Source of the DNA: Chloroflexota bacterium
GTDB lineage: Bacteria > Chloroflexota > Limnocylindria > Limnocylindrales > CSP1-4
NCBI GenBank assembly: GCA_021789355.1
Contig: JAJYJR010000088.1
Span: 1 to 13,439 of the forward strand
Direction of reading: 5' to 3'
DNA length: 13,439 nucleotides
Shown here: positions 7,276 through 13,353 of the stretch, one piece after another
Layout of the letters: each line of letters starts with the position of its first letter
Numbering within the stretch: position 1 is the first letter of the stretch
Translations under genes and position numbers: made by a program
The notes under the pieces: model-generated
What the model saw: only the letters and a program-made list of their open reading frames with translations
The model's database searches: none
Told to the model about the DNA's origin: nothing

Positions 7276-8743
7276 GCGAACCGGACAGCAGCGCCCTCGG
7301 CTCGGGGGAGAGGAGTGCCGCAAGGCTGAACGCGATGCCCCAGCCGAGCACGCACGCCACGAGAACGGCTGCGGAGTCTGGCGTCGCCCACTGGACGAGA
7401 ACGACAAGACCCAGGGACGGCATCGTCAAGGCTACGATCCGGCCCGAGGGCCGAAGCAAGTCTCCGAGGCTCACGGACGCCACGCGGAGGAATCGCCAGA
7501 GCGCCGCGATCTCTTCCAGGACGGACACGGACGACAGCACGATGATCCCGACGGTCAGCGAATGCAGCAGTGCGCCGATGCTGAGCGAGCCGACCTTCAA
7601 TGCCAGTTCGGCGACGGTGAAGGCGAGACTCTCGCGTTCCCGCCGTCCCACGAGCAGGAGCGTGCTGATCGGGCTGGCCACGCTCCACAGCAGCAACCAC
7701 GGGGCCATGATCTGGGCGTAGTGGCCCGCCTGCACCCACTGGTTGCCGAGAAACGCCTGGATCAGCGTGGAGCCTGCCACCATGACGACGGTGTAGGTCG
7801 GGATGGCGAACGCCAGCAGCGAGACGGTCAGGTTGCGGGCCAGATCGTGGAGCCTCTGTGGATCCGACCTTCTGAATGACGCCTCGCCGAAGAACACCTG
7901 GCTGACCGCAGCGGCGACCAGCGACGCAGGCAGGATCAGCACCCGATAGGCGAGGTAGTACTGGCCTGAGGATGGCAGACCAAAGAGGCCCGGGATGAGC
8001 AGGAATGGGACCTGGAGCGCCAGCGCGTTCACCAGGGATGCGGCCGTCATGAGGCGGGCGAACCCCCAGCGCTCGTGGGCGGCCCGCCAGAGGGCCCCAC
8101 GCGACAGGGTGGTCGACCTCAGGCTGGTCCACACGGAGCGGATCAGTTGCTCCATGCCGAGGGCCTTGCCCGCGAAGTCACCCAGCAGGAGCCCGAGCGG
8201 CCCGGCATGAACGACGCCGAAGGCAGTCTGGCCGGCCGCCTGGGCCACCGCGCCGATCGCCCGCATGCGCCCGAGGGCCGGGAACATGCGAGCGTACACA
8301 GCCCATGAAGACAGGGCCTGCGCGACGCTGGCCACGAGGAGCGCCAGGGGAAGGACCCACAGGAGGGGCGCAAGCGGAGCCGCTCCGAGTGTCGCCGCAA
8401 TCTGCTGGCCAGCCACCAGAACAGCAACCGCCAGGCCGATGCTGGCCGCGGTGCCGAGCACGCCGCTCAGCATGAGAAGGTGCAACGCCTCCGTCGGGTC
8501 GCTGGCGATCGGAATCGCGAGGTCGAAGCGGAGGGACGCCACGGCAAGCAGGACCGAGAGCACGGCCGCGTAGACCGCCAGGAGCCCGAAGTCCTCGGGA
8601 TCGTACAGACGGGACAGCACCGGGGCAGCCAGAACGAGGACCCCCTGGCCGAGGGCCGTCGCTCCTCCCACGACCGCCACGTTCCGGGCGACGCTGCCCA
8701 GCCGCAAGCGTGGTCGGCCCTGGGCGAAGAGGCGCCGCGTCAT
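7268..8743 (-). CDS. Wzx-type polysaccharide flippase (oligosaccharide flippase family)
   Basis: A 491-aa, strongly hydrophobic protein with roughly twelve to fourteen membrane segments. The N-terminal region has ALGQGVLVLAAPVLSRLYDP (30-49) followed by EDFGLLAVYAAVLSVLLAVA and SLRFDLAIPIA, the hallmark of the polysaccharide-synthesis branch of the MOP superfamily. Family members flip the undecaprenyl-diphosphate-linked repeat from the inner to the outer face of the cytoplasmic membrane for the polymerase. Length fits the family. The ATG at 8743 gives a basic N-terminal tail before the first segment, and the 72-base gap behind the kinase gene is the only spacer in the unit. No strong Shine-Dalgarno is seen. 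The product feeds the polymerase encoded two genes later. Confidence 0.9.
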   Translation of the reverse strand: MTRRLFAQGRPRLRLGSVARNVAVVGGATALGQGVLVLAAPVLSRLYDPEDFGLLAVYAAVLSVLLAVASLRFDLAIPIASDPTEALHLLMLSGVLGTAASIGLAVAVLVAGQQIAATLGAAPLAPLLWVLPLALLVASVAQALSSWAVYARMFPALGRMRAIGAVAQAAGQTAFGVVHAGPLGLLLGDFAGKALGMEQLIRSVWTSLRSTTLSRGALWRAAHERWGFARLMTAASLVNALALQVPFLLIPGLFGLPSSGQYYLAYRVLILPASLVAAAVSQVFFGEASFRRSDPQRLHDLARNLTVSLLAFAIPTYTVVMVAGSTLIQAFLGNQWVQAGHYAQIMAPWLLLWSVASPISTLLLVGRRERESLAFTVAELALKVGSLSIGALLHSLTVGIIVLSSVSVLEEIAALWRFLRVASVSLGDLLRPSGRIVALTMPSLGLVVLVQWATPDSAAVLVACVLGWGIAFSLAALLSPEPRALLSGSHD

Positions 8744-8761
8744 GCTGGTCGGGTTCCGGCA

Positions 8762-8787
8762 GAGACCGGCAAGGCTCGCGCGGTCTC
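8762..8787 (-). other. Hairpin in the kinase-flippase spacer, possible attenuator or processing site
   Basis: GAGACCG (8762-8768) and CGGTCTC (8781-8787) form a perfect 7-bp stem around 12 bases, between the kinase stop (8816) and the flippase start (8743). The 9-mer GGTCTCGCC also occurs twice on the + strand (8782-8790 and 8799-8807). As it is the only gap in an otherwise overlapping unit, it could set the kinase:flippase ratio. There is no T-tract, so partial termination is speculative. Confidence 0.25.
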
Positions 8788-8815
8788 GCCGGACCGCAGG
8801 TCTCGCCCTGCCGGG

Positions 8816-10405
8816 CTAGGCCGTCCGGCTCGAGTCAGGGCTGGCACTAGCCGGGACCTCGGCAGGGGGACCGTAGTAGCGGGCATAGTCCGCATAGGCC
8901 GGCGAGGAGTGCCTGTTCATCACGACCCCGAGCAGATTGCCCTTTGCCTTCTCGACCGCGTCTGCGGCGCGACGGACCGGAGCCCGGCGACCCCTCGCCG
9001 CGTCGACCACCAGGAGGGTGCCGTCGAGGAACGAGCTCAGGACAGCGGAGTCCGCGAAGACCTCGAGCGGAGGACTGTCAAACACGACCAAGTCGTACGT
9101 GGAGCTCAGGGAGGCCACGACGGAATGCATCCGCTTCGAGCCCAGCACTTCCGCTGGGTTCGGTGGCAACGGCCCGGTGCTCAATACGTGGAGATTGCTC
9201 TCCTCCGTCCTCTGCACGACGGTATCGAGGCGTGCGCTGTCGCTCTGGACCAGCGTCGTGAGGCCACGCGTGTTGGGAAGGGCGAAGAGCTCGTGTGCGC
9301 CAGGCTGGCGCAGGTCGGCATCAACCAACAGCACGCGACGGCCTCCCTGAGCAAACACCGCTGCCAGATTGGCGGCAGTCACGGTCTTGCCCTCGGACGG
9401 CAGAGCGCTGGTTACGAGGAGGGTCCGGATCGGCTGGTCAAGCGATGCGAATTCCACATTTGCGCGCAAGGTCCGGTAGGCCTCCGCGGCCGGAGAGCTG
9501 GGGGACTGCACCGCGGCCAGCAGCATCGCTGGACCGCCTCTGCCGGTGCTCATCCGGGCGATCGCACCGAGAGTGGCCAGCCCGACGGCCTCCTGAACCT
9601 GATCCGGGTCTGAGATCGTGTCGTTCAGGGACTCTCTGACGAACGCGATGGCGGCCACGAACAGGAACGCGACCATCGCGGCCAGCATCGCGGTCAGGAG
9701 CGGGCGAGGTGCGACGGGCGACTCCGGCGTGATGGCCGGCTGCACAACGCTGACGTTGTTGGTGGGACTGCTGGTCGAGGTCGCCAGGAGGGCCGCATAG
9801 GTGGACTGGAGAGTTACCAGGCGGCCCTGGAGCGTCTCGAGCGTCGCCTCCTGCGCCGGGGTCAACGAGACCAGCTTGCCAAGGAGCGCGATCTGGGACT
9901 GCGTGTCGGTGATCTCGACCTGGATGGCGGCCAGATTCGCGATCACGAACTGTTGGACATCTGAGTGCTGGCCCTGCGGGGCCGCCGAGATGGCGATCAA
10001 CTCCTTGGAAAGCGTATTGGCAAGGGCGGACGCGCGGACGGGATCGCCGTTCTGGGCGGTGATCGTCAGGACCGCGCTGCCCGACGCCGCCTCAACGGAC
10101 ACGCGGCGTGCGAGTTGCCCGGGCGTTTCAGCGAGCCCCAGCGTGTCGATGACCTTGGCCAAAATCGCAGGGGTGGTGGCCACACTGGCGTACGTCGACG
10201 CAAGGTTCTGGGACACAAGCAGCTGGTCGTAGGCAGGACTGACCCCTGATAACGCCTGACCGACGATGAGCGTTGCCTTGGCCTCGAAGACTTTGGGCTG
10301 CAGGCCGGATACGTAGTACCCCGCCACGCCGGCAAGCGCAACGCTGGCGATCAGCAGAGGCAACCACGCCCGGACTACCTTGAACTGACGGTGGAGGTCC
10401 ACCAA
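8816..10405 (-). CDS. Wzz-domain / bacterial tyrosine kinase (BY-kinase) chain-length co-polymerase
   Basis: 529 aa that fuse the two halves that Firmicutes often split as CapA and CapB. The N-terminal Wzz part has a membrane segment (14-34), an external domain with helical stretches (145-205) and a second membrane segment (about 235-256). The cytoplasmic kinase has EAYRTLR (308-314, the E-x2-R-x2-R interface motif), Walker A SALPSEGKT (333-341, K340), Walker A' LLVDADLRQP (359-368), GPLPPNPAEVL (411-421) and Walker B LVVFDSPP (439-446, D443). The tail carries a tyrosine cluster, YADYARYY (504-511), the expected autophosphorylation site. The protein controls polymer length and export by cycles of phosphorylation; no partner phosphatase is in the window. 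The start is TTG at 10405 or GTG at 10402; GGAGG on the - strand (10416-10412) suits both, at 6 or 9 bases. It leads the - strand operon. Confidence 0.93.
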   Translation of the reverse strand: MVDLHRQFKVVRAWLPLLIASVALAGVAGYYVSGLQPKVFEAKATLIVGQALSGVSPAYDQLLVSQNLASTYASVATTPAILAKVIDTLGLAETPGQLARRVSVEAASGSAVLTITAQNGDPVRASALANTLSKELIAISAAPQGQHSDVQQFVIANLAAIQVEITDTQSQIALLGKLVSLTPAQEATLETLQGRLVTLQSTYAALLATSTSSPTNNVSVVQPAITPESPVAPRPLLTAMLAAMVAFLFVAAIAFVRESLNDTISDPDQVQEAVGLATLGAIARMSTGRGGPAMLLAAVQSPSSPAAEAYRTLRANVEFASLDQPIRTLLVTSALPSEGKTVTAANLAAVFAQGGRRVLLVDADLRQPGAHELFALPNTRGLTTLVQSDSARLDTVVQRTEESNLHVLSTGPLPPNPAEVLGSKRMHSVVASLSSTYDLVVFDSPPLEVFADSAVLSSFLDGTLLVVDAARGRRAPVRRAADAVEKAKGNLLGVVMNRHSSPAYADYARYYGPPAEVPASASPDSSRTA

Positions 10406-10472
10406 GCAGTGCCTCCGTTTGTCGCGGCCTTTAGGCGCAGGCGCGACACGCGATCATGCGCGGCGGATTCCA

Positions 10473-10478
10473 ACTATA
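10473..10478 (-). promoter_or_regulatory. Candidate -10 box for the polysaccharide operon
   Basis: On the - strand these bases read TATAGT, a close fit to the primary sigma -10 consensus in an otherwise GC-rich divergent spacer. It would start transcription near 10466, giving the kinase mRNA a leader of about 60 bases ahead of the GGAGG ribosome site at 10416-10412. No good -35 is visible about 17 bases upstream, so an activator may be needed. Confidence 0.35.
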
Positions 10479-10536
10479 TGCGACTCCGTGCGAGCGCACG
10501 AGGCATTTCCGCGGGGTTCGCCCGATGCGCTGACGT

Positions 10537-10547
10537 GTTGCAGCAAC
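10537..10547. promoter_or_regulatory. Palindrome GTTGC-A-GCAAC, possible operator
   Basis: This perfect 5+1+5 palindrome lies in the spacer between the divergent kinase operon and aminotransferase gene, 42 bases before the aminotransferase start. TATAGA (10565-10570) follows, a possible -10 that sits very close to the ribosome site GGGGA (10574-10578). A regulator bound here could affect both directions. This rests on symmetry and position only. Confidence 0.25.
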
Positions 10548-10588
10548 GTATCATGGCCCTGTCGTATAGAACCGGGGAACAGATCGCC

Positions 10589-11710
10589 ATGCGCCGGATC
10601 CCGCTTGCCCAACCTTGGATCGGCGATCGCGAGCGAGAGCTCATCGAGCAAGTACTGTCGAGCGGGGTCCTTGCGCTCGGTCCCTTCGCACGCACCTTCG
10701 AAGAGGCCGTCGCGGCAATCGCGGGGCGCCGCTTCGGCGTCGCCTGCAGCAGCGGGACGGCCGGCCTTCACATGGCGATCCGGGCGCTGGATATCGGCGA
10801 TGGCGACGAGGTCATCACGACTCCCTTCAGCTTCGTGGCGTCGGCCAACTGTCTGTTGTACGAGGGGGCACGGCCCTGCTTCGTCGACATCGACGAGGCG
10901 ACACTCGGCCTCGACCCGGAGCTCGTCGCCCGTGCTGGCGGTCCCCGAACGAGAGGCGTCCTGCCGGTTCATGTTTTCGGCCGTCCCTGCCGGATCGGGG
11001 AGATCGCCGAGATCGCGGAGGCGCGTGGCTGGTTTCTCGTCGAGGACTCCTGCGAAGCCCTCGGGTCGCGAATCGACGATCGCCCGATCGGCTCGTTCGG
11101 CGCGGCTTCGGTCTTCGCCTTCTATCCGAACAAGCAGATCACGACCGGAGAGGGTGGCGTAGTCGTCACCGACGATCCGGCGCTCGCCGCGACATTCCGC
11201 AGTCTCCGCAATCAAGGGCGCGACGAGGATGGCACGTGGCTCCGACACGTCCGGCTCGGATACAACTACCGGCTCGACGAGATGTCCGCCGCGATCGGCG
11301 TTGCCCAGCTCGAGCGGCTGCAGGAGCTGGCCGAAGGCCGAGCGCGGGTGGCGCGAGCGTACGAGGGGGCCCTTGCGAGCCAGGATTGGGTCCAACTTCC
11401 GCACGTTGCGCCACGTGAGACGGTCGATTGGTTCGTCTACGTCGTGCGGCTCGACTGGGCGGTCGACCGCGCGATGGTAATCAGGGATCTGGACGCGCTC
11501 GGTGTCGCGAGCCGCCCCTACTTCAGCCCGCTGCATCTCCAGCCGTTCTACCGCGAGACGTTCGGATATCGGCCGGGCGACTTCCCAGTCACGGAGCGAG
11601 TTGCGGCATCAACACTCGCGCTTCCATTCTCGGCGCGTCTCTCGGACGAGGACGTCAGGTACGTCGCAGACGCGCTGATCGAGGTGGTCGGTCAGCAGTT
11701 CCGATCCTGA
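10589..11710 (+). CDS. DegT/DnrJ/EryC1/StrS-family sugar aminotransferase
   Basis: 373 aa, the usual length of this PLP enzyme family. Visible family features are IPLAQPWIGDRE at the N-terminus, the phosphate loop SSGTAGLHMAI (54-64), TTPFSFVASANC (77-88), VEDSCEALGS (151-160, with D153 for the PLP ring nitrogen) and FYPNKQITTGEGG (178-190), whose K182 should form the Schiff base. GYNYRLDEMSAAIG (224-237) is also typical. The enzyme moves an amino group, usually from glutamate, to a keto sugar on a nucleotide, giving an amino-deoxy sugar; sugar and position cannot be told. No partner dehydratase is nearby. I chose the ATG at 10589 because GGGGA (10574-10578) precedes it and homologues begin near this point; the frame is open to 10391, but that part overlaps the kinase gene. 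It probably supplies an amino sugar to the adjacent pathway. Confidence 0.9.
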   Translation: MRRIPLAQPWIGDRERELIEQVLSSGVLALGPFARTFEEAVAAIAGRRFGVACSSGTAGLHMAIRALDIGDGDEVITTPFSFVASANCLLYEGARPCFVDIDEATLGLDPELVARAGGPRTRGVLPVHVFGRPCRIGEIAEIAEARGWFLVEDSCEALGSRIDDRPIGSFGAASVFAFYPNKQITTGEGGVVVTDDPALAATFRSLRNQGRDEDGTWLRHVRLGYNYRLDEMSAAIGVAQLERLQELAEGRARVARAYEGALASQDWVQLPHVAPRETVDWFVYVVRLDWAVDRAMVIRDLDALGVASRPYFSPLHLQPFYRETFGYRPGDFPVTERVAASTLALPFSARLSDEDVRYVADALIEVVGQQFRS

Positions 11711-11711
11711 C

Positions 11712-11731
11712 GAGCGACGGCCTGATCGCTC
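11712..11731. terminator. Possible bidirectional terminator hairpin between convergent genes
   Basis: GAGCGA (11712-11717) pairs with TCGCTC (11726-11731) around eight bases, directly behind the aminotransferase stop and in the 56-bp gap before the end of the convergent VanZ gene. The stem is short and no T-tract follows on either strand. The position is what argues for a terminator. Confidence 0.25.
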
Positions 11732-11766
11732 CGGGGCTCACGGGGGACCGGGTAGATCTGGCGCGG

Positions 11767-12327
11767 TCAGGCGGCCCGCCGGCCCAGGAGCCATCCTGCT
11801 GACGCCCCAGTTGTGAGGCCGAGAGCGAGTCCAAGCAGATTGTCGAAGACATCCGCGCTCTGGCAGGCTCGATCGAGAGGCACCACGACCAACTGCGTCG
11901 CTTCGACAACGAAAGGAAGAGCCACCGCCAGCAGGAGGACTGCGGTCTTTCGTCGCGATGAGGGGAGCAGGCCGATCGTGGCGCCCAGCGGGACGAGCAA
12001 CAGCACATTGAGGCTGGTGTCGTCGGGCGTCATGTACTCGGCGATCGGTGCCGTGCCGATCCGCGAGAGATCGCAGGCGGGACGGTGGCTTCCCGCGAGA
12101 CTGGTGCGGGCGATGTCGCGTTGTGGGCCGAACGGGCTCGGAGTCAATGTCGCCGACAGGACGACACCGAGGCTGATCACGAGCGCTCCGGCAAGGGCCC
12201 GCCCGCTTCCCAGTGCCCGAGCTACGGGGCGGCTGGCCAGCACGGCCACGCCGATCGAGACCGCGAGACCCGGAAGGAAGCCTGGGTACCCACGGACGAT
12301 GTCCGCGACTTCGCCGAGTCTGGACAC
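11767..12327 (-). CDS. VanZ-family integral membrane protein
   Basis: 186 aa from a GTG at 12327, with hydrophobic segments at about 16-36, 45-63, 105-122, 127-148 and 161-181. The second half fits the VanZ-like domain: LNVLLLVPLGATIGLL (106-121), then EATQLVV (142-148) and CQSADVFDNLLG (155-166), which give the family pattern E-x2-Q...D-V-x-x-N-x-x-G. VanZ proteins are polytopic; the founder gives low-level teicoplanin resistance, but the biochemical role is unknown and many homologues lie by polysaccharide genes. The frame is open to 12528, but the upstream residues look untranslated. GAGGAG (12344-12339 on the - strand) lies eleven bases before the GTG and supports this start. The gene converges on the aminotransferase. 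Any link to cell-wall or capsule chemistry is inference. Confidence 0.8.
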   Translation of the reverse strand: MSRLGEVADIVRGYPGFLPGLAVSIGVAVLASRPVARALGSGRALAGALVISLGVVLSATLTPSPFGPQRDIARTSLAGSHRPACDLSRIGTAPIAEYMTPDDTSLNVLLLVPLGATIGLLPSSRRKTAVLLLAVALPFVVEATQLVVVPLDRACQSADVFDNLLGLALGLTTGASAGWLLGRRAA

Positions 12328-12528
12328 GCGTACGTGTTCTCCTCGCCAGGGTGGCCACCCGCAGAATGACCGAAGTCGCCAAGCTTGGACAGCATACGCG
12401 CGGCTCGTTCCCGCCGTTGAGGGGTCCTCCGTCTCGGGGAAGCACTGGCCGACGTTCGCAGAGGTTGAGGCTCTCGGTGACGGTGCTCGCGGGCAACGCA
12501 TTCCCGGTAGATCAGACCGTTTGGGCAC

Positions 12529-12558
12529 TTGCTGGTACTAGGCCGAATGTCCTATCGT
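12529..12558 (+). promoter_or_regulatory. Candidate + strand promoter in the gene-free region
   Basis: TTGCTG (12529-12534) and TATCGT (12553-12558) fit the -35 (TTGnnn) and -10 (TATnnT) patterns with an 18-base spacer. This would start transcription near 12565, ahead of the hairpin-rich stretch and some 285 bases before the next possible protein start. It contains GTACTAG (12535-12541), shared with the promoter-like region at 1899-1905. It is a by-eye match only. Confidence 0.35.
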
Positions 12559-12639
12559 CGGTCGCGGTTTCCGAATCGGGCCGTTACGCCGCCCTCCGCG
12601 ACGGCTCCTCGACCCGCAGACGCCAGGTCAGAATGGTCC

Positions 12640-12839
12640 GGGGGACTGGTTTCGAACCGCCGGCGCCCCCGCCTCGGGTGGGGCTGACCGATCGACCTCT
12701 GGTCAGCCCTGCGGGAGGCAAGCTTCGGCTCGCCCGACACCTGCCCGGGCGCCGTGGATGGGCCGCGACAGGTGGTCTCCCCAGGGTGCACTCGTCAAGC
12801 GGCAGCGCCGCCCGGATCCGACGCCGTTCAGTGGAGACC
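12640..12839 (+). ncRNA. Candidate structured RNA (run of hairpins), class unknown
   Basis: Successive stems are: GGGGG 12640-12644 with CCCCC 12666-12670, enclosing GGTT 12648-12651 with AACC 12655-12658; a perfect 9-bp stem, GGGCTGACC 12681-12689 with GGTCAGCCC 12701-12709; a C(UUCG)G tetraloop hairpin 12717-12734 with one A-C mismatch; CACCTG 12738-12743 with CAGGTG 12769-12774, enclosing GCCC 12743-12746 with GGGC 12760-12763 (alternatives at base 12743); GCGGC 12799-12803 with GCCGC 12807-12811; and GGTCTCC 12774-12780 with GGAGACC 12833-12839, enclosing the last. GCCCC 12665-12669 can also pair with GGGGC 12680-12684, which competes with the 9-bp stem. It may be an independent RNA or a 5' leader for the downstream ORF and ParA gene. 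GC-rich DNA forms stems easily, so support is modest. It matches no RNA family I know. Confidence 0.3.
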
Positions 12840-12849
12840 CTGTAGGGCC

Positions 12850-13353
12850 ATGGCGGATGTCGTTCTGCCCATTCTGATCGGCGTGGTCGCCGCTCTCATC
12901 GCGCTGGGCGTCCAGCGAGCCTGGGAGAGGCGGAGAGAGGGACTTGGCCGGTCGAACCTGCCGATCGCCACGCTCGGTTCATGGTTGGCTGACACAGTGC
13001 GTGCCGTTCGCATGCTGCGGACTGCTTGGACCACCTCGGCGAAGAGTGAGCGTCCGGTGGCTGATGCCGCACCGTTGCTGGTCTCAGGACGTGCACCGCC
13101 GGCAGAGGGCACACAGCCCCGCGCGCGTGATGGTTCCGCTGACCGGGTCGGCACGGCATCAACAGGGCGTCGCCCTCCCGACGGACCGTCCCCGAACGCC
13201 CGAACGTCGCCGAAGGTGGCCAGGCGGCCACGAGGCCGGAGCACGATCGCCGTCGATCCGTTGGACGTGCCTCTGGATCCACGTCACGCTCGCGTCGCTG
13301 CCGGCGCCCTGGTCGATGACCTCGAGGTCGGGAAGATCGGGCACCCCCGGTGA
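12850..13353 (+). CDS. Hypothetical small membrane-anchored protein, weakly supported
   Basis: 167 aa. The first 30 residues look like a real signal-anchor: VVLPILIGVVAALIALGVQRAWERRREG gives one hydrophobic segment followed by a basic stop-transfer patch. The rest is Arg/Pro/Ala/Ser-rich, with no domain I recognise and weaker third-position GC preference from about 13000 to 13250. This could mean a disordered tail, a frameshifted gene or chance. In favour of translation, the stop overlaps the ParA start as GTGA, a common coupling pattern. Against it, the ribosome site is poor (GGAG at 12833-12836, thirteen bases away). No function is proposed. Confidence 0.35.
   Translation: MADVVLPILIGVVAALIALGVQRAWERRREGLGRSNLPIATLGSWLADTVRAVRMLRTAWTTSAKSERPVADAAPLLVSGRAPPAEGTQPRARDGSADRVGTASTGRRPPDGPSPNARTSPKVARRPRGRSTIAVDPLDVPLDPRHARVAAGALVDDLEVGKIGHPR

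Larger units (their letters stand above)
12328..12849. other. 522-bp region without a credible protein gene; several hairpins
   Basis: Frames here are open on both strands because of the high GC, but their translations are Arg/Pro/Ser-rich and have no recognisable domain. The left part (12328-12520) is the upstream region of the VanZ gene. The right part holds a possible + strand promoter (12529-12558) and a run of stems from 12640 to 12839, listed separately. I found no tRNA, repeat array or mobile-element end. Confidence 0.5.

Noticed and set aside
7272..8132. 286-aa - strand open frame inside the flippase gene
   Set aside because: Composition is Arg/Gly/Pro-rich with no family signal, while the overlapping frame has clear Wzx features.
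8480..9613. 377-aa + strand open frame antisense to the kinase and flippase genes
   Set aside because: Arg/Gln/His-rich low-information translation, and the opposite strand encodes intact Walker motifs.
10454..11536. 360-aa - strand open frame antisense to the aminotransferase
   Set aside because: Mirror of a strongly supported PLP enzyme; no recognisable fold.
12633..12709. tRNA-like signal: the - strand reads GGTTCGAAACC and ends CCGGACCA, and the + strand frame reads RGTGFEPP, a phrase often produced antisense to tRNA genes
   Set aside because: The T-stem pairs poorly (GGCGG against CCAGT), and no sequence about 70 bases upstream can pair with the CCCCCGG that would be the 3' acceptor strand. 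No cloverleaf can be drawn.
12213..12845. 210-aa + strand open frame spanning the gene-free region
   Set aside because: It starts inside the VanZ gene on the other strand, is Arg/Ser/Pro-rich throughout and has no ribosome site. It is more likely an open frame by composition.
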